Shown here piece by piece: positions 57,871-64,000 of a stretch of 64,000 bases of DNA. Each line of letters begins with the position of its first letter. Within the stretch, counting starts at the first letter, position 1. This stretch comes from Pontederia crassipes (taxonomy: Eukaryota; Streptophyta; Magnoliopsida; Commelinales; Pontederiaceae), in the NCBI GenBank assembly GCA_030549335.1, contig CM060192.1, positions 23,626,157-23,690,156 of the forward strand. Reading direction: 5' to 3'. The notes beneath the pieces are model-generated. The model made no database searches, was not told where the DNA came from, and was given only the letters and a program-made list of their open reading frames with translations. The position numbers and the translations under genes were made by a program.

Positions 57871-60665
57871 TCATAGTGAAATTGAGGAGTACAGTGATAA
57901 CTTGCTGATTTTTGGGTCAAAATTGAGATTTTTCAATTTTTGGTTCAACTCCCTAATTCACTCTCAATTGCAAGTATACAGGTCAATTGTAGTCTACCCA
58001 AATGTCGTATCCACAGTGATTTGAAGCCTTAACTAAAGTTAAAAATCCAAAAATTTGAATGGAAATTAAAATCGATTTCTAAAAAGGACCAAAATGATGA
58101 CTGTTTTTGGATTTTTAAAAAGTTATCAAAACTGAATTGTAAATGCTAAACTAGAGGCTCAAAGGGTTTATCTATCAATGAGGAAGGTTCTCCTAGGAGT
58201 TGGGGTTCATCTAACTTAATTATGGATGGAATGGAACAAGTTATCAATATGTGTCAATTTTAATCCAACTTGAAAATGGGCTGTTATCACAGCAATATAA
58301 ACCAGAACTAATCATCATATTCTCATTTGATTGATTAGCTAAGTTGAATTAGAAAAGGTCCTCACTGAAATCAAGTCAACATTAAGTTCAAAAGTTTAGT
58401 TCCTTGCTGAATTTCAGTAATTTAGTGAAATCTGAAATGATAACTTTCAACTTGCACTTTGAAAATGAAGGAAACGTTTCAATCAACTAAACAGGGATGA
58501 AATCAATCCAATATTGATACAAATGCTTCTTGGTTTATTTCTCAGCTGCAAATTCAAATGAAATCCACATTTTTACCAAGGGATTGAATGAAATCAGCAC
58601 CTACATTTCATATGGGAATTCAGCAATGTCATTGCATTCTTGGTCCATCTCTGAACATCAAGACAACCTTAAGATCACTTCTCAGTGATTGAATAAAATC
58701 AGAGGTTTACAATGACAAGAAGAATCCCACAGAATTTTCAAGAAATCAGCAAAGGAATTTCAGAAATCAACATTAAGAGTTGCAACAATTCAGGGAATTA
58801 AACCTTGGAAGTACCATTGTCCCTTGATTCATTTCTGAACAAGGAGGAAACCATAGGATTAGCTACTTAGCTGTTAAGAAATCAGGGGTCTTACAATGAT
58901 ATCAGATTTTGAGAATCCGAAACTAGAAATGCAATTCAGAATTCAGATTTCAGGAAATCAGAATTGAAATAAGAAATCAACAATGACAAGTTGAAATGTT
59001 TGCAATAATTAATGGATTGAAACGTTAGAAACTTCATTGTCTCTTGATTCATTTCTGAACAAGAATAGAACCATAAGCAACCTCTCAGTTATTAATTCAA
59101 TTAGGGTTCCACAATGATGAAAACATATTTCAACAATTCAGGAATTCAGAAATCAGGAAAATCAGATTTCATAAATCAGGAAAATCAGATTCTAATTGGA
59201 ATTGAATCTAGAAACTTGGCATTGATTCTTGATTCATTTCTGAACAAGAATGGATCAAAGGACAACCTCTCAGTTGTAAATACAAGTAGGATCTTGCAAT
59301 GACAAGAATAGATTCATATGAGTTCAAAAATCAGAATTGTAAAACCAGAAATCAGATTTCAATGCAGGAAATCAGATTTGTCCCTAATCCATCCACAACT
59401 AATCTAGACTACTACCCTATCCTAGGAGACATAGAGTTTAGCTCCTCATAATTACAAAGTTAGATACAAAATAGAGTGAAGAACATAAGCTAATCATCCT
59501 GATTTTTGAGGGCTGTTCTGCAGAAATCAGCAACCCTTTTTGCAGCCTTCGGCTCCACTTCCAGCTCCAATCTCTTGCAATGGCAGCCTCCCCCCCTTGA
59601 TTCCTTAGGGTTTTCAGCTTATATATCACTTCCATCCACCCTTAGATCAGCATTAGAATGTTCCATAGCCTCTGATGTGAGCCACCTATCCTCTGGACTA
59701 GAAAATATCTCAGTGACAGCTTTTTGGACAGCAGAAAGTTGGTGGCCCCCCCTCCTATTTCTCCTTTGTGCAGTCCCATTCTACCTGCTAGAAGAGAAAG
59801 AACACCAAACATCAAAGTACTCAAATAGGAAATAAACAAATAAGGATGAGGACAGCTAGTAATATCAGCTCAAACATCAAATGGGATTGGGTGTTGTGCA
59901 GAAATGAAAACCCAAAATAAAAAGTAATGGTATTTAGGCCCGGAATGATAACTTTGCACATATTATGGACATTGTACAATTATGAGTGGTTCAAGGCAGT
60001 AAAGACATCAAAAGGATTAATGTGGCAAGTGAATGAGGTCAGAAATCAAATGTAAATAGGATTTCATAACATTGATAACTTGGTGACCCGGAAATGATAA
60101 CTAGTTGCCTTAAAAATGATAACTTGTCATAACTTTGGTTGTGGTTATCCAAATGAGATAAAATTTGAACAACAATGAGTTAAGATAGTAATTTATTGAT
60201 TGCTTAATGCCTGTATGCAGATTTGATAGTTTTGCATGTCAAAATGATAGTTTTGCCCCTAAATGATAACTTGGCATTGAAAAATGATAACTTGTTCAAA
60301 TGGATTGATAATTTTGCACAAGTTGAAATATGATCATCCAAATATGATTCATTCATGATGGCAATGGATTTAGGGCAGAATAATCATTGGAAATCAGCTA
60401 AATCAAAATAATGATAACTTGTGCACTTGGAGTGATAACTTGCCCTAAAAATGATAACTTGGCATAGAATTGAAATATTTATGGATTTTGGCAATTCAGA
60501 ACTTCTATACACATGGAATTAAGTATAAAATGAGAAAGATCAACTAGTTATCACATTCCATGCATTCCAAGCACATTTGTCCAAAAGTTAGGCAAATTAG
60601 GGGCTCGATATGGGTGAAATGCATCTAAAATGGGATAAAAACCTATTGTAATCAGCTAGTGATCA
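57871..60665 (-). mobile_element. Solo LTR E, diverged member of the same superfamily (2795 bp)
   Basis: The right end is GCTAGTGATCA; the left end is TCATAGTGAAATTGAGG, aligning with TGATAGTGATATTTGGG of F. The flanks CAGCA (57866-57870) and TAGCA (60666-60670) look like a target duplication with one C/T change. It has a TATA box (59618-59625), hairpin modules and a CAAGTTATC array (59945-60465). No internal sequence or primer site, so it is a solo LTR in element D. Confidence 0.8.
58520..59290 (-). other. Hairpin-module array in solo LTR E
   Basis: On the minus strand: hairpin 2 near 58643 (GTTCA/TGGAC with CTTG/CAAG), 58827 (TTCA/TGAA with CCTTG/CAAGG), 59045 and 59225 (TTCA/TGAA, CTTG/CAAG). 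Hairpin 1 at 58674-58692 has ATCACT/AGTGAT around GAGA, a six-pair stem found in no other copy, and near 59080 and 59262 AACT/GGTT and CAACT/GGTTG. Confidence 0.7.
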
Positions 60666-61852
60666 TAGCACCAGCCACTCTCCAATGCATTTAAGCAAAT
60701 CTGAACCTGTTGGTTCCCCCACACACTCATCTTCTCCCTAGACATTGCTCCTGCCCCAGCTTGACCACATTGGAGATAGTGTGGTGTTTAAGTCTAGGAG
60801 GAACACAAGGGTATGCTTTCTTCCCACATCTCCAAATATTCTTAGCATACCATTGTACTTAAATTGTTGTTTTGCCTCCTTAAATGCTTCAGTATAAATT
60901 TTTCTTGATAAATGTTTTGCGTCCCATAACTTGCATCCTTTAACCCCTGCTAAAAAGCCCTGAATTGTTCTCTAGTCTTTATCTAAGAAACATCATGAAC
61001 TGCATTGTCTACCCCCATCTCGTAGGTCTGATTGAATGCCATTAGCTAAAAGATTTTACATACTTTAAATTCTCTGCCCTGATATGACATCAAAGCCCGC
61101 CACTAGATGCTGGATACTTGTCTACATGCCCTTGCCTAGGATCATTCATGAATTCACTTGACATGTCACTTGCCTGAACCTTTCTACCCAACATCATAAA
61201 AATAAACTTATATTTATGTTGCCTTGCATTGCTCTTCTTTTGCATGATGGGAAACTCCTCTTCTTTTCAATAAAAATCCAAGTGACCCATCCTAGTATTC
61301 TAGGAAGAGCCGACGGGAAATGTTGTGGGATTGCAAAAAAAATTAATTAAGTAAATAAAGCACCAATAAGTACTCTGTTGTCTTTCCAGTTTGGGGCAAG
61401 ACAATACTATGCCCCTGGGTACCACTAGTACCCTATGCCCAATATTCTAAGAAGAAGAGCTAGGGACTGTAGAGTGGAACATCCAGTGCTATATTTTTAT
61501 TGCATCACATCATGCAATTGAAGAGCTATTGTATACAAACCTAATTAACTCTGAAAGGAAATAAGTTGGTTAGTCTCATTTCGGCCTGAGAACAAGCATT
61601 GTTGTATGAATGTTCTTAGACTATTAGCATGTAGTCAGCCATCCAGCAGTGAACTTATTTGTCCCATTAGTAAAAGGGTTTCAGTGATGGCACTATTAGG
61701 GCAATCTAAAAACACATTATAAAAAGCTAAGAACAGACAAACAAGGTTGGAGGAAAGGGTGAGGGATTATGATGTAGGTTCATGATGTGTTTTAAACCTA
61801 AGTTCTTAACTAATTGCTTTAGGACAAGCAAAACTTTAAGTTTGGGGGGAGT
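60666..61852 (+). other. Element D 3' noncoding region and polypurine tract
   Basis: It carries ACATTGGAGATAGTGTGG and GTTTAAGTCTAGGAGG (60760-60805), the block that in Athila elements follows the last gene. Short repeats of ATTCTA(G/A)GAAGA occur near 61295 and 61445. The polypurine tract is 61836-61852 (TTTAAGTTTGGGGGGAGT region). No open gene is seen. Confidence 0.65.
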
Positions 61853-63800
61853 TGATGTGGAGAATTAATGTACACATTTACACCACTATTTTGCATGTAT
61901 TCAGCACTTATGACTATTTCCTTTGCAAATGCATACACAATGCTAATTCAACATGTTTCAAACCTTCTCCACCTCAAACTTGTTCATACATTATTCTTAT
62001 TTGTTTGCTGCTGAAATACCACTGAGGCAAATATTCATATAGGAAGACCACAAAGCTCAATGGATGGGGTAGAACAAGTTGGATACCATCACTGTTTCTG
62101 CATCAAGGGAGGTGCTTTACTTCAAGGCAGTGATGAAGATTGATTGAACTAACAGCAAACACCAACTAACACCTGGACCAGCCAACTCCTCCATCAACTC
62201 GAGCGAGGAAGCTTCCTTGGAGAGGGGACCACAACAGCAATATGGAGGCAAAAGTTGTAGGGGAACATATAGAAGAGGAGGGAGAAGAACGAAAATAAGG
62301 AGATACTTTTCTGTTTCTGGAGAATTCTATAAGGAAGAGAGGAGAGAATCGAGGATTAGGGAGACTATGAGAAAACAATGTCTTGCTTAATTGTAATTTT
62401 GGGGGATGTCTGTTCATCCCCAATGAACTGCAACTAGCGGGCCCAGCTAAGATCGAGAGGAGTCTTATGTGCTTTGGATTGATGTTTTTTTGTTTGTATT
62501 TCATCTTGTTGTTTTCATAGACCAAACTGAATGTTGAGCTTCACTTTTGTTTAATGATATCCGTCTTCAATCCTAGTTTTATCGTGTATCTTCAACTCGT
62601 TGGATTGATGAGCATTGAGATTTTGAATCATCTTTGTCATATCGTAGGGATACTCTAGGCTCTGATCAATCATATGCAGGCAAGACGATTCTCTGCTTGG
62701 TTTCTTCAATTTCCTTGTAGCTAGAGGAGGGAGGTTTTGAATCACTATCGCTCTGCACCGATACTCTAGGATGTGTGCGATCCTACGCAGAGACATTGAG
62801 CACCAGTGGTGGTGATTCATAGTTCAGTTTTTGTGTCGCATTGGTAATGGTAGTTCTCTGTTATCTAGTTTAGACGTCGTACATTCTTTATCCCGAAGAC
62901 CGAGAGGGACGTGCGCATTCTAAGATTCTGACAATAAACGATCGTAATGAGTCAGAACTCGGACAATCATAGAAGGGTTTGAAGTGTGTGCAGGATTTCT
63001 TCCATCTTCTATCCGTTTTATCATTGCTATTTCCGATTCCCTTCTGATTGTGAGAGCTTTTGCCCAAGAGAGAAAGTCTTTAACCCTCCTTCATCATAGG
63101 TGATCCAAGAGGGCGTATAGTATGTAAGCCCAAGTTGCATTTTCAGATCGGTTTTCCTCCTCTCTTAAATCTTCTAAACGTCCTCTGTGATATCTAGTTT
63201 CTTGCGTTCTACCCATGAGGGTAGTCTTTATTTTACTAAGATGAGTGCAAGCCGATCGTAGTTGTCTTGCCCTCAGTGTATTTGTTTTCAACACTCGAGT
63301 GTCTTAGTTGTCATAGAGTCTTAGCTCAATCCAGGAAAGGAGAGATCGATTTATATAGCAGAGTATTGTGCAAGAGAGTGACCATCGTGCCAGCTCCATA
63401 GACCCCTTTGACGCATGCAACCCCTTTGTCGCAGGTAAGTTTGAGTGTCTTCCTCCCAAGATTGACTATATACACGCATGAATGGGCATTCAGTCATTTT
63501 CACTCATATCAAATCAAATAGAAGAACCTAAGTTCCATAGCAAAAGCACCTCCGTAAGTCCTCAGCATGTGTTTCTATTGATTGCCTTGCACTCTCCTAT
63601 TATTTCTACATTTTGAAAACAACAAAAACATTTTATCTTTTATATTTCCCTTGCTTGTTATTTCATCGTGGGATTCTTTTAGCCATGTTTTTAGTGTTGT
63701 CTTGTCGCCGAGCTAGTTCCGAATATTTTTTGAAGGTTTTGCGATGTTGTTTCCTATGAACTACAATGATGTTTCGTATACTTGCACACATATTTTGATA
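61853..63800 (+). repeat. Element D 3' LTR (right edge not resolved)
   Basis: It begins TGATGTGGAGAATTAATG directly after the polypurine tract. The sequence shares no obvious blocks with the LTR family of A-C, E and F, so D is a different Athila family. I cannot place the right end; the LTR may run out of the window. The frames at 62166-62525 and 63094-63294 (-) have no recognisable domain and are taken as noncoding. Confidence 0.6.
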
Positions 63801-64000
63801 GTGTAGAGAGATTATAAATTTTAAAACTTCATTCGACATCTCCTTGTGTCTAAGAGAAATACGCTAGTGTAAAGGATAGACATACGTCTTGGAGGCTCAC
63901 GCCCCTTATATGTACCCTCGTTACATTAAGCGCGCCAGTTTCATTTAACATGGCATTCTCTATACACACTTTATGCGAGTTAGCCGACGACATTCCTTCA
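63801..64000. other. Window end, nothing recognised
   Basis: Either the end of the D LTR or flanking DNA. No gene or terminus identified. Confidence 0.3.

Noticed and set aside
62166..63294. Frames in the D LTR (62166-62525, 62551-62820, 63094-63294, - strand)
   Set aside because: No domain, antisense to the LTR, and within sequence that follows a polypurine tract; taken as chance frames.

Overview
This is nuclear DNA of a flowering plant: AT-rich, intergenic and built almost wholly of transposable elements. I see no host gene, tRNA, rRNA or CRISPR array. The evidence is long terminal repeat (LTR) retrotransposons of the Athila type (Ty3/gypsy) primed by tRNA-Asp, one Ty1/copia element, two CACTA (En/Spm) DNA transposons with plant-type TNP2 and TNPA-like genes, and a LINE scrap. 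The species cannot be told from the sequence.

Layout. 1-5103: a non-autonomous Athila-type element (called A, + strand), whose gag-pol is replaced by a decayed open reading frame of unknown function. 5104-11520: a deleted CACTA element (CACTA1), cut at 6914-10062 by a solo Athila LTR (F) with a perfect 5-bp target duplication. 11521-16700: a 3'-truncated copia element (- strand), cut by an old diverged Athila-like LTR (G). 16701-18315: AT-rich DNA holding a diverged duplication. 18316-28444: a complete CACTA element (CACTA2, both termini, TTG target duplication) with damaged TNP2-like and TNPA-like genes. 28445-30376: unclassified DNA leading into an older Athila element (D). D continues at 56262-57870 and 60666 to at least 63800. 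It was hit by element C (30377-56261, +), whose 5' LTR was hit by full-length element B (32716-47327, -), and separately by solo LTR E (57871-60665, -).

Insertion order from nesting: D first, then C, then B, with E also after D; CACTA1 went into copia, then F into CACTA1. B is youngest: its two 3.7-kb LTRs look about 1% different by eye and its gag-pol frame is broken by only three stop codons. Two of those stops, and a changed protease active site, are shared with C, so this lineage probably spread with enzymes supplied by another element.

The main discovery candidate lies in the LTRs. Downstream of the TATA box, so in the expected RNA leader, every copy of this LTR superfamily carries a tandem array of modules of about 140-210 bp. 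Most modules encode two small stem-loops with GNRA-type tetraloops on the sense strand, and stem bases change in compensating pairs between modules. Upstream of the TATA box lies an array of about ten CAAGTTATC motifs.
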